A DNA stretch of 64,000 bases from Ideonella sp. (GTDB lineage: Bacteria > Pseudomonadota > Gammaproteobacteria > Burkholderiales > Burkholderiaceae_C). Every line of letters starts with the position of its first letter. Within the stretch, counting starts at the first letter, position 1. Both the position numbers and the translations under genes were made by a program. The notes beneath the pieces were generated by a model. That model saw only the letters and a list, made by a program, of their open reading frames with translations. It was not told where the DNA came from and did not search any database. Positions 41,363-49,050 of this stretch are shown here, in pieces. The stretch is from contig JADKIA010000028.1 in assembly GCA_016721465.1 (NCBI GenBank), positions 124,001-188,000 of the forward strand, given 5' to 3'.

Positions 41363-42043
41363 ATGCGCCAACCCACGGTCATCGCTCCCAGCATCCTGTC
41401 CGCCAACTTTGCGCGTTTGGGCGACGACATCGAACGTGTCGTCGCTGCAGGCGCCGACTGGATCCATTTCGACGTGATGGATCACCACTACGTGCCCAAC
41501 CTGACCTTCGGGCCGATGATCTGCGAGGCCCTCAAGCCCCATGCCGGCCAGGCACTGATGGACGTGCACCTGATGGTCGAGCCGGTGGACGCCCTGGTGC
41601 CGATGTTCGCCAAGGCCGGCGCCGGCCTGATCAGCTTCCACCCCGAGGCGAGTCGGCATGTGGACCGCACCCTGGCGCTGATCCGCGATGCGGGCTGCCA
41701 GGCCGGCCTGGTGCTCAACCCCGCCACACCCGTGCATTGGCTGGACCACGTGATGGACAAGCTCGATCTGGTGATGCTGATGAGCGTGAACCCGGGCTTT
41801 GGCGGGCAGAGTTTCATTGCATCGACCTTGCCCAAGTTGCGCCAGGTGCGCGGGCGCATCGACGCCCACCAGCGCGACACCGGCCGCACGGTCCGGCTCG
41901 AGGTGGACGGTGGCGTCAAGCCCGACAACATCGCCGTCATCGCGCAGGCCGGCGCCGACACCTTCGTGGCTGGCTCGGCGGTGTTCGGCAGCACCGATTG
42001 GGCGGCCACCATCGCCAAGCTGCGTCAGGCGGCGCTGGCTTGA
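41363..42043 (+). CDS. cbbE: Ribulose-phosphate 3-epimerase
   Basis: 226 residues. TIM-barrel epimerase with IAPSILSANFARLGDDI, WIHFDVMDHHYVPNLTFGP, DVHLMVEPVD, MSVNPGFGGQSFI and EVDGGVKPDNI, all metal and substrate residues present. Follows cbbT by 24 nt. Supplies ribulose-5-P to phosphoribulokinase; named cbbE for its place in the operon, equivalent to rpe. Confidence 0.95.
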   Translation: MRQPTVIAPSILSANFARLGDDIERVVAAGADWIHFDVMDHHYVPNLTFGPMICEALKPHAGQALMDVHLMVEPVDALVPMFAKAGAGLISFHPEASRHVDRTLALIRDAGCQAGLVLNPATPVHWLDHVMDKLDLVMLMSVNPGFGGQSFIASTLPKLRQVRGRIDAHQRDTGRTVRLEVDGGVKPDNIAVIAQAGADTFVAGSAVFGSTDWAATIAKLRQAALA

Positions 42044-42132
42044 TCTCGGTCATGTCGGACGGACGGCCCGCCGCGTAGTCTGTGCGGGCGTTCCCGGCCT
42101 CGGCCGGGGGTTTGTTGCCGCAGGAGCCGCTC

Positions 42133-42693
42133 ATGACCCAGCCGTCCGCCCCGATCCAGTCCATTGACAACCCTATCGACGAGTTCTCGTGCTGCCACGA
42201 GGGCATCGTGGCCCAGCTGCACCAGCTCGGTCAGTTGCCCGCCTTGCTGGAGCCCGCCAACAAGGCCCGCCACATCGCGGCGGAAACCGTCAAGTTCTTC
42301 AACGAGGTGGTCTACGCCCACCACAACGAGGAGGAGCGCGATCTGTTCCCAGCCGTGCTGTCCTCGGCGATCAAGGGCGACGAGCGCGACACGGTGCAGG
42401 CCATCGTCGACCAACTCGTGCGCGAGCACCGCGAAGTCGAGGCCGACTGGGAGGCGTTGCAGCCCGCGCTGAAGGCCATCGCCAAGGGCCACGAGGCGGT
42501 GCTGGAGGGCGATGCGGTGCAGGTGCTGGTGACGCGCTATCTGGCGCACGCCCATTTCGAGGAAAAGCACTTCCTGCCGCTGTCGCAGACCATCCTGGGC
42601 CGCAATGGCGACCACATGGCCGCGCTGGGCCTGTCGCTGCACATCCGGCATGCGCTGCCCGGGGTGCTGAGCCGGTTCGGCGGGCGGATCTGA
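42133..42693 (+). CDS. Hemerythrin-like domain protein
   Basis: 186 residues from the ATG at 42133. Helical bundle with the hemerythrin-type ligand pattern: CCHEGIVAQLHQL, FFNEVVYAHHNEEERDLFPAV, LVREHREVEADW and LAHAHFEEKHFLPLSQ. Binds a non-haem diiron centre in related proteins and may sense or carry O2 or protect from nitric oxide. It follows cbbE in the same direction after a gap of 89 bp, so it could be read with the cbb operon. Confidence 0.85.
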   Translation: MTQPSAPIQSIDNPIDEFSCCHEGIVAQLHQLGQLPALLEPANKARHIAAETVKFFNEVVYAHHNEEERDLFPAVLSSAIKGDERDTVQAIVDQLVREHREVEADWEALQPALKAIAKGHEAVLEGDAVQVLVTRYLAHAHFEEKHFLPLSQTILGRNGDHMAALGLSLHIRHALPGVLSRFGGRI

Positions 42694-42946
42694 GCGCCGC
42701 AAGGACGCCGCCATGCGGCGCCCGTCCCCCGTGGGGATCAAGCAAAGTGGCGGAGCCACATTTGCTTGAGAGCGCCCCCAGGCCGACGACCTGCGTCGTC
42801 CGCCATCCGGCATGCAGGCCGGATGGCCCTCGCCAGCCACAAAGCCTCTTTCGGGCCTTTGTGCGCGGGCTCGGCCCCCCGAGGGGGTGAGTCAACTCGG
42901 GGGCGGCCCTTCGTTGACTCAAGAGCGGGCGGCGGGCCCGCGGGGT
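42694..42946. repeat. 253-bp intergenic region with three large hairpins
   Basis: Between two convergent genes. Three separate inverted repeats: CAAGCAAAGTGGC/GCCACATTTGCTTG (42739-42768, one-base bulge), CACAAAGCC/GGCCTTTGTG (about 42839-42865), and perfect GAGTCAAC/GTTGACTC with a 16-nt loop (42889-42896 / 42913-42920). No open frame of interest. Probably terminators combined with dispersed-repeat remnants. Confidence 0.55.
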
Positions 42947-45022
42947 TCAGAACCCCACGCGCAGCGTCAGGCGCAGCGTGCGCGGCTCGGCCGGGTGCAC
43001 GTGTCGATCGGCCACCGGTGCGGCCTCGCCGGGCATTTGCGACTCATAGAAGTACTGAATGTCGTTGACGCGGCGGTTGCCGAGGTTGAAGACGTCCAGC
43101 GTCAGTTCACTGTCGGCGCCGAGCATCGGCAACTTGCGCGTCACGCGCAGGTTGGTGGTCAGCGAGGAGGTCGAGCGCACGCTGTTGTCCTCGATCAGCG
43201 CGCCCGAGCCCAGGTAGCGCCACTGCAGGCTGGCGCTCCACGGCCCCAGCTCGCGTGCGGTGACGGCCACCGAGGCCACCTTGTCCACGGCGTTCGGGAT
43301 GCGATCGCCATGGTTGAAGCGCGCGTGGGTCCATGCAAAGTCAGCGTCCACCAGGAACCAGCGGGCCGGTGTCCATCGGTTGTTGAGCTCGACCCCGTGG
43401 CGGCGGCTGGCGGCACTGGCCTCGGTGGCGCCGGCGTCGCCCACGTAGACCAGTTCGGAATCGAAGTTCAGGCGCCACAGCGCCAGTGAGCTCTGCAGGC
43501 CCGGGATCAACTCGCTGCGGGCGCCGAGCTCGATGCCGCGCGACGCCACCAGCCCAGGCACGCGGTCCACCGGCTCACCGCTCTTCGGATCGACCCGGAT
43601 CGTGGTGCCGCGCGCATCGTTGCTGTGAAAGCCCCGGCCGGCGTTGAAGAACAGTTCGGTCTTCTGGAACGGCCCGGCAATCAGGGAGAGCTTGGGCGAC
43701 AGGTGGGCGTCGCTGGCTGCGCCCGAATTGGCGGGCAGGCTCAGGCTGTCGACGCGGGTGCGCAGGCTGTCGGCGCGCAGGCCGACCACGCCGCGCAGCC
43801 ACGGCGTGAACTCGACACCGCTCTGGCCATACACGCCCGCCAGCGTCTCGCGCACCTGGTCGTCGCGCGTGGTGCCGATGACCTGGCGCGCCGCCGTGTC
43901 GAACAGGCCCACGCGGATGCGGTCGTGGCGCAGCTGCAGGCCGAACTCGCTGCGTGCGGGCAGGCCCGCCAGCACATGGTCGACGGTGTGGCTAGCGCTC
44001 AGGCCATAGACGCCGCGCGCATCCTGCTGCGAAAACTGGTCGCCGTCCTCGGGCCGTTCGGCGGCGTAGCTGAAGTTCGAGAACAGCTTCAACCGGTAGC
44101 GCATGGCGTAGGCCGACACCTTGGTGTTGCCGGTCTCGGACAGGCGGTGCCATTCGCCGGAGAGGCTGAAGCGCGAGGTGTTGCCGCCGTCGCTGGCATC
44201 CAGCGAATCGAAGCGTCCGAACGGCTGGCCCTGGTAGGTGCCCGCGTCGATCAGGCGTTGGGGAATCTGGTCGGTGGAGGTCCAGCGCGCTTCGTAGCCC
44301 ATCAGGCTGGCCTGCCAGCCCTGCGCAGCGCTGCCGCCATGCAGCGTGAGCACCCCGTTCACGCGGCGCAGGCCTTCGGGCACGGCCCACGGCCCATCGT
44401 TGCCCATCAACTCGATCGCTCCCAGCAAGGTGGTGCCCGGCGCCACGTCGCCCGAGCCGCCCAGCACGCCACGGCGGTAGCCGTTCTGTCCCAGCGTGAG
44501 CTGGCCGAAAGGCGCGTCGAGGTGGGTGCGGTAGACGATGTCGGCCGCACCGGCCGAGGCGAAGTCGCCGCTCCTGGCGAAGTAGGGCCCCTTGCGGTAG
44601 TCGATGCGCTGCACCAGTTCGGGCAGCAGGAAGTTCAGGTCGGTGTAGCCCTGGCCATGGGCGTGCGTGGGCATGTTCACCGGCATGCCGTTCAGGCTGG
44701 TGGCGAAGTCGGTGCCGTGGTCCAGATTGAAGCCGCGCAGGAAATACTGGTTCGCCTTGCCGTCGCCCGAGTGTTGCGTGACGATCATGCCCGGCACGAA
44801 TTCGAGCACCTCGCCCGGGCGCAATGCGGGGCGGCTTTTCAGCAGCTCGGCGCGGATCACGCCCTGCGAGGCGGCGTCGCTGGAGCCCACCGCGTTGTCG
44901 TAGTGGGCGTTGACCTCCACCGTCTGTTCGGCCATGGCAAGCTGTTGCGCCCTTGCAGGACCAACGCAGACGCCCAGCGCGGCAATGGCCAGCAGGTGCA
45001 GGGTGGGGTGGGGTCTGGGCAC
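42947..45022 (-). CDS. TonB-dependent outer-membrane receptor, probably for nickel
   Basis: 691 residues from a GTG start with a CAGGAG ribosome site; signal peptide LHLLAIAALGVCVGPARAQ. Plug domain: LRPGEVLEFVPGMIVTQHSG, NQYFLRGFNLDHGTDFATSLNGMPVNMPTHAHGQGYTDLNFL split over the plug, PELVQRIDYRKGPYFARSGDF; then a 22-strand barrel ending in LRLTLRVGF. The His-containing loop THAHGQGY in the plug and the neighbour nikR suggest a nickel-complex uptake role; the family also includes cobalt and other metal chelate receptors. A NikR-like operator lies at its start. Confidence 0.85.
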   Translation of the reverse strand: MPRPHPTLHLLAIAALGVCVGPARAQQLAMAEQTVEVNAHYDNAVGSSDAASQGVIRAELLKSRPALRPGEVLEFVPGMIVTQHSGDGKANQYFLRGFNLDHGTDFATSLNGMPVNMPTHAHGQGYTDLNFLLPELVQRIDYRKGPYFARSGDFASAGAADIVYRTHLDAPFGQLTLGQNGYRRGVLGGSGDVAPGTTLLGAIELMGNDGPWAVPEGLRRVNGVLTLHGGSAAQGWQASLMGYEARWTSTDQIPQRLIDAGTYQGQPFGRFDSLDASDGGNTSRFSLSGEWHRLSETGNTKVSAYAMRYRLKLFSNFSYAAERPEDGDQFSQQDARGVYGLSASHTVDHVLAGLPARSEFGLQLRHDRIRVGLFDTAARQVIGTTRDDQVRETLAGVYGQSGVEFTPWLRGVVGLRADSLRTRVDSLSLPANSGAASDAHLSPKLSLIAGPFQKTELFFNAGRGFHSNDARGTTIRVDPKSGEPVDRVPGLVASRGIELGARSELIPGLQSSLALWRLNFDSELVYVGDAGATEASAASRRHGVELNNRWTPARWFLVDADFAWTHARFNHGDRIPNAVDKVASVAVTARELGPWSASLQWRYLGSGALIEDNSVRSTSSLTTNLRVTRKLPMLGADSELTLDVFNLGNRRVNDIQYFYESQMPGEAAPVADRHVHPAEPRTLRLTLRVGF

Positions 45023-45037
45023 TGGTGGCTCCTGGAT

Positions 45038-45064
45038 GTGTGAAGATTATCGAAGACGTCATAC
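45038..45064 (-). promoter_or_regulatory. Candidate NikR operator
   Basis: Read on the minus strand: GTATGA-N15-TCACAC, 15 bp upstream of the receptor start codon. The E. coli NikR box is GTATGA-N16-TCATAC, so one half-site is perfect, the other has one mismatch, and the spacing is one shorter. A GATAAT -10-like box (45051-45046) sits within it, so binding would block transcription. Half-site match is seen; function inferred. Confidence 0.55.
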
Positions 45065-45306
45065 AAGAAGCGTGCCAGTGTCGCCGGGCAGCTGCCTGCG
45101 CGGCGCCGGCCAGCCGTCGATGGCCCGACCCAGGGGATTGCCCCTGCAAGCCGACTGACCAGCACGGTGTCGAAACGGCCAACCCACTGTCCGGCACCCC
45201 CGGGGTGTGAACCTTGCGTCCAATCCTCTTACGTCGTGCCGAGCCGATTGGATGCGCGACAACGGGTCGCGCGAGGTTCAGGGTAGGAGGTCCGTCAGGG
45301 AGACGC

Positions 45307-45768
45307 TCAGTGCGACGGCTTCAGGTGCATGTGCGCCGCGCCTGGGCCATGCCGGTGGCGCTCGTGCAGGTCCACCGCCACCAGGTTGAGCTTGCCGTGG
45401 TGCACGCCGCGTTCGGCGCACAGCGCATCGGCCAGTTGCACCACCTGCGCGGTGGGGCCGCGCAGGATCACGGTTTCCAGGCAATGGACGTGGTCCAGGT
45501 GTACGTGCATGGACGACACGGCCAGATCGTGGTGCTCGTGTTGCAGCGCCGCCAGCCGCTCGGCCAGGTCGCGCTCGTGGTGCCTGTACACATAGCTCAG
45601 GCAGGCCACGCAATGGGCGGCCTTGCCGTCCTGCAACTGCGACTGCTGCAGCGTGCCGCGCAGCAGATCCCGCACGGCCTCCGAGCGGTTGTCGTAGCCG
45701 CGTTGGGCGATCCAGGCATCGAAGCGCTCGGCCAGCGCATCGTCCAGCGAGATGGTGAAGCGTTGCAT
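45307..45768 (-). CDS. nikR: Nickel-responsive regulator NikR
   Basis: 153 residues from the ATG at 45768. Ribbon-helix-helix DNA-binding domain (RFTISLDDALAERFDAWIAQRG, residues about 3-45) and an ACT-like nickel-binding domain with H77, H88, H90 and C96 (SSMHVHLDHVHC), the ligand set of E. coli NikR shifted by one. The C-terminus is His-rich (VDLHERHRHGPGAAHMHL), unlike E. coli. Represses nickel uptake genes when nickel is plentiful. Lies between hoxC and the TonB receptor. Confidence 0.93.
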   Translation of the reverse strand: MQRFTISLDDALAERFDAWIAQRGYDNRSEAVRDLLRGTLQQSQLQDGKAAHCVACLSYVYRHHERDLAERLAALQHEHHDLAVSSMHVHLDHVHCLETVILRGPTAQVVQLADALCAERGVHHGKLNLVAVDLHERHRHGPGAAHMHLKPSH

Positions 45769-45831
45769 GGGCTTTGAGGTGCTCGGTGAAAGCGGCACTG
45801 TAGGCGATGTGCCTGGCGACGCACCGTGCTT

Positions 45832-47286
45832 TCAATGCACCGTGCACACCATGCACGGATCAAAGCTGCGCACGATGTGCTGTACGGCCACTGGTGTGGT
45901 CTCGCCGGGCAGCACGCTTGCGCCGACGAGCGCGGCTTCCAGCGCGCCAGGCGTCTCGCCGGCATCGCGGGGCGAGAAGTTCCAGCTGGTGGGGGCCACG
46001 ATCTGGTAGTGGGCGATGCGACCGCGCTCCACGCGCAACCAGTGGCCCAGGGCGCCGCGCGCGGCCTCGGTGAGGCCCACCCCGCTGGCCTGGTCGGGCA
46101 GATGGGTGGCGGTGTGGAAGGGTTCGCGCGGAACGATCGCGGCCAGGGTCTGTTCCATCAGCACGAGGATGCGGCCCAGCTCGATCAGGCGACCGAGCAC
46201 GCGGGTGTGCACGGTGGCGCCGCAGCGGGCATGCAGCGCGCGCAGCAGCGGCTGGCCGGCGATGAGCTGGCGCGCCAGTGCGCCGGTCTCCACCACCTGG
46301 CCCGCCAGGCGCGGCGCCTTGTTCCAGGTGTAGCCGGCGGGCTTGTCGATCATGGGTTGGGTCAGGCCCTCGGCCGGGTGGCGCGGGCCGCGGTTGCCTT
46401 CGTCCAGCCAGGCGTGGGTGGCATCCTCGGTGATGCCTCCCAGATCCAACGCACGGGCCGCACCGGCCTGCCACAGGCCGCGTGCAAACCAATGCGTGCC
46501 GTCCGCCTGGGCGAAGCCACCGACGCTGATCAGGCGGTCCGGGCCCGGGCCGAGGCGGTCCATGCCGGTGTCGGCGGCGATGGTGAGCCACAGGCGCAGG
46601 TCACCGCGCAGCGGGTCTTGGGCATGCCAGGCCTGCAGTGCAGCCTCGGTGTCCAGCGCCAGCACTTCTTCGATCGGTGCGCCATAGAGCGTGTCCTCGA
46701 TGAAGCCGCGAAACTCGCGCAGCCGGGCCAGCAGGCGCAGGCGCTCGCCGGCATCGATGGCGCGCGAGCTGCCGCCAGGCAGCACACTTTGCGTGTGCGG
46801 CCATTTGCCGCCCAGCGTGCCCATCAGCTCGAACCACCGCTGCCGCGCCGCGATGGCCTGGCGTGCATGCTCGCCGGCCAGTGCGGCAAAGCGGCGCCGT
46901 GCCTCGGCCACCCAGGGCCGGCCGTCGTAGGCCGCGCGGGTGAAGTCGGGCATGAAGAACAGGTAGAAGTGGCTCAGGTGATCGGCCGCGTTCTCGGTGC
47001 CCAGCATCAGGTTGATTGCATGCTGGCCATTGGGCGGTGGCGTCACGCCGGCCGCGTCCGCCAGCGCACGCGCGGCGGCCACCGATTGCGACACCGAGCA
47101 GATGCCGCAGATGCGCGGCACGATCACCAGCGCATCGTTGGGGGCGCGCCCCTGCAGCATGGTCTCGAAGCCCCGGTACATCGGCGACACCACGCGGGCG
47201 GACACCACCTGGCCGTCGACGACCTCGAGTTGCACTTCGAGGTCGCCCTCGACGCGGTTGAAGGGGCCGACGATCAGGCGGGACAT
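45832..47286 (-). CDS. hoxC: Regulatory [NiFe]-hydrogenase large subunit HoxC/HupV
   Basis: 484 residues from the ATG at 47286. Large subunit with N-terminal active-site motif VPRICGICSVSQS and C-terminal motif DPCMVCTVH. The protein ends exactly at the last histidine, without the cleavable C-terminal peptide of energy-conserving hydrogenases; this is diagnostic for H2-sensing regulatory hydrogenases, which need no maturation protease. With HoxB it senses H2 and controls the HoxJ kinase. Here it is separated from hoxB by a gene on the other strand. Confidence 0.93.
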   Translation of the reverse strand: MSRLIVGPFNRVEGDLEVQLEVVDGQVVSARVVSPMYRGFETMLQGRAPNDALVIVPRICGICSVSQSVAAARALADAAGVTPPPNGQHAINLMLGTENAADHLSHFYLFFMPDFTRAAYDGRPWVAEARRRFAALAGEHARQAIAARQRWFELMGTLGGKWPHTQSVLPGGSSRAIDAGERLRLLARLREFRGFIEDTLYGAPIEEVLALDTEAALQAWHAQDPLRGDLRLWLTIAADTGMDRLGPGPDRLISVGGFAQADGTHWFARGLWQAGAARALDLGGITEDATHAWLDEGNRGPRHPAEGLTQPMIDKPAGYTWNKAPRLAGQVVETGALARQLIAGQPLLRALHARCGATVHTRVLGRLIELGRILVLMEQTLAAIVPREPFHTATHLPDQASGVGLTEAARGALGHWLRVERGRIAHYQIVAPTSWNFSPRDAGETPGALEAALVGASVLPGETTPVAVQHIVRSFDPCMVCTVH

Positions 47287-47374
47287 GTCATGTCGGGCGG
47301 CATGGGCGGCCGATTCTGCGCTCAAGCTTGTGGTCGCGTGGCCGATACTCGATGACACCCGGCCCTGTCAGCCC

Positions 47375-47899
47375 ATGTCCGACATCCATCGCCCCAGCCC
47401 CAAGCCCGGCCCAACCCTGGGTGCGGCCTTGCCCGTGCGCTCGGGCACCCGCGCGCCGCGCGGCGACGATGGCCCGGTGCTGCGCGCCTGTCCGATGTGC
47501 GGCAGTGGCTCGCCGCCCAGGGTGTGGCCGGACACCCGCTGCGCCGGTTGCGACAGTCCCCTGGCCATGCCCCTGGACCCGGTGGCCCACAGCCAGGACA
47601 AGCTGCAGCGGCGCGGCGCCTTGCGGCGCGACCGCGACCACCTGGCGCGCATGCACATCGGCTGGCCCTCGGCTGCGGTGCCGGTGCGCTGGCGCGACCT
47701 CTCGCTCACCGGACTGAGCCTGATCTGCGAGCAGCCGGTGCCGCTGGGCTGCCGCATCCGCGTCATCGACGAAGGCTTCGACGGCGTGGCCGAAGTGGTG
47801 GGCTGTGCGGCGCAGGGCCGCTACCACCAGTTGCACGGCCGACTGCTCAGCGCGATGTACCTGCGCAGCAGCGGCGTCTTTGTCTCGATCAAGGCGTGA
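47375..47899 (+). CDS. PilZ-like protein with N-terminal zinc ribbon
   Basis: 174 residues from the ATG at 47375. Residues 38-63 hold two CxxC pairs (ACPMCGSG and CAGCDSP), a probable zinc ribbon. The C-terminal half (AVPVRWRDLSLTGLSLICEQPVPLG, then IRVIDEGFDGVAEVVGCAA) follows the PilZ beta-barrel pattern with the D/N-x-S-x-x-G motif as DLSLTGLSL, but the RxxxR loop is only partly matched (RRGALRRDRDH). It could bind cyclic-di-GMP. Its strand and position between hoxC and hoxB are odd. Confidence 0.65.
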   Translation: MSDIHRPSPKPGPTLGAALPVRSGTRAPRGDDGPVLRACPMCGSGSPPRVWPDTRCAGCDSPLAMPLDPVAHSQDKLQRRGALRRDRDHLARMHIGWPSAAVPVRWRDLSLTGLSLICEQPVPLGCRIRVIDEGFDGVAEVVGCAAQGRYHQLHGRLLSAMYLRSSGVFVSIKA

Positions 47900-47906
47900 A
47901 CGGGTT

Positions 47907-48011
47907 CCCCCCGAAGCGCCTGCGGCGCCTTCCCAGTTCCCACAGGGAACCTTTTGGGTTATTGGGGCAACGCCAGTGGCCCGGCAAAGCCGGTTCAACG
48001 GCGACTGCTGG
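47907..48011 (+). repeat. Dispersed GC-rich intergenic repeat, copy C
   Basis: Between the PilZ-like gene and the end of hoxB: CCCCCCGAAGCGCCTGCGGCG, then an altered middle (GGTTCCC/GGGAACC type palindrome and an AT-richer insert), then CGCCAGTGGCCCGGCAAAGCC and GGTTCAACGGCGACTGCTGG. It is longer than copies A and B because of the middle segment. Confidence 0.7.
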
Positions 48012-48039
48012 GTGAACGCAGAGTCAATCGCCGCAAGCA

Positions 48040-49050
48040 TCATTTCAGGCGGGTCTTGCGCACGGCGGGCGGCACTTCCAGGTGGTCGGCCGTGGCGTTG
48101 TGCTTCACGCGGCGCGGCGTGGCGCTCTTGCTCAGCGAGGCCAGGGCCACGAACCAGGCCTTGGGCATGTCGGTGGGCAGGCCGATGGGAATGCCGGCCA
48201 GCTTGGGCGTGGTGTCGTAGGCATGGCCCGGGTCCTGGAAGCCGGGCTCGGTGCAGCTGATGCAGGCATAGCCACCACGGGTGCAGGAACCCTCGCCGTT
48301 CCACAGCCGGGTGTTGCAGTCGGCGTGTGCCTGGGTGCCCTTGCAGCCCAGGTGCTCCATCAGGCAGCCCAGGTCGGAGGGCTTGATCGCGCTGGCCTTG
48401 AATTCGTAGAACTCGTTGCGAGTGCAGCCGTGGTGCACCAGCTGATCGGCGTAGAAGCGCGGGCGTTGCAGGGGGTCGAGATCGTCGGGCGCGAAGCCGC
48501 CGGCGGCCAGTGCCATCAGGCTGTCCACCACCCAGCCCGGGTGCGTGGGGCAGCCGGCCACATTGATCACCGGCAGGCCGCTGCCGGAGCGAAACGCCGC
48601 ACCCAGCAGACCGCCGGGCTGGTCGCCCGCGTACTGCAGGCCGCAGGCCTCGCTGGGGTTGGGGCCGGTGGCGGTGATGCCGCCCCAGGCCGCGCAGCTG
48701 CCCACCGCCAGCACGTGCCGGGCGACGCCGGCCAGGCGCTGCACCCAGTGGATCATCGGCACGCCGGTGCCGGCGAGCAGGTGGAATCGGCCGCTGCCCT
48801 GCGGGCCGCGCAGCAGGGCGCCTTCGATGCACAAGGCGTCGAGCCGAGTGCGGCCGGCCAGGCAGTCGTCCAGCAGCGCCAACAACTCGCTGCCGCACTC
48901 GACCGAGAGCGAGGGGTGCCACAACAGGTTCACGCCATTGCGCCGCAGCAGCGCCGGGAAGTCGGCCGTGTCGGCGCACAGCAGCGACATGCTGCAGCCA
49001 CCGCAGCCCCCGGATTGCAGCCACAACACGTTCAGCGATGGCGGCTTCAC
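48040..49050 (-). CDS. hoxB: Regulatory [NiFe]-hydrogenase small subunit HoxB/HupU
   Basis: 336 residues from a GTG start whose GTGA overlaps the hoxA stop. Small subunit with iron-sulfur cysteines: LQSGGCGGCSMSLLC (proximal cluster), AVGSCAAWGG, VAGCPTHPGW, then HHGCTRNEFYEF, LGCLMEHLGCKG, DCNTRLWN and CTRGGYACISCTEP. There is no twin-arginine signal, so the sensor stays in the cytoplasm, as known for HoxB/HupU. Small C-terminal extension of about 30 residues. Confidence 0.93.
   Translation of the reverse strand: MKPPSLNVLWLQSGGCGGCSMSLLCADTADFPALLRRNGVNLLWHPSLSVECGSELLALLDDCLAGRTRLDALCIEGALLRGPQGSGRFHLLAGTGVPMIHWVQRLAGVARHVLAVGSCAAWGGITATGPNPSEACGLQYAGDQPGGLLGAAFRSGSGLPVINVAGCPTHPGWVVDSLMALAAGGFAPDDLDPLQRPRFYADQLVHHGCTRNEFYEFKASAIKPSDLGCLMEHLGCKGTQAHADCNTRLWNGEGSCTRGGYACISCTEPGFQDPGHAYDTTPKLAGIPIGLPTDMPKAWFVALASLSKSATPRRVKHNATADHLEVPPAVRKTRLK

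Noticed and set aside
39005..41869. 954-codon minus-strand frame opposite cbbT
   Set aside because: Antisense shadow of cbbP/cbbT/cbbE without ribosome site or domain.
42947..45022. Receptor as a haem or siderophore receptor
   Set aside because: No FRAP/NPNL haem motif was seen and the neighbours are nikR and hydrogenase genes; nickel is more likely, though unproven.
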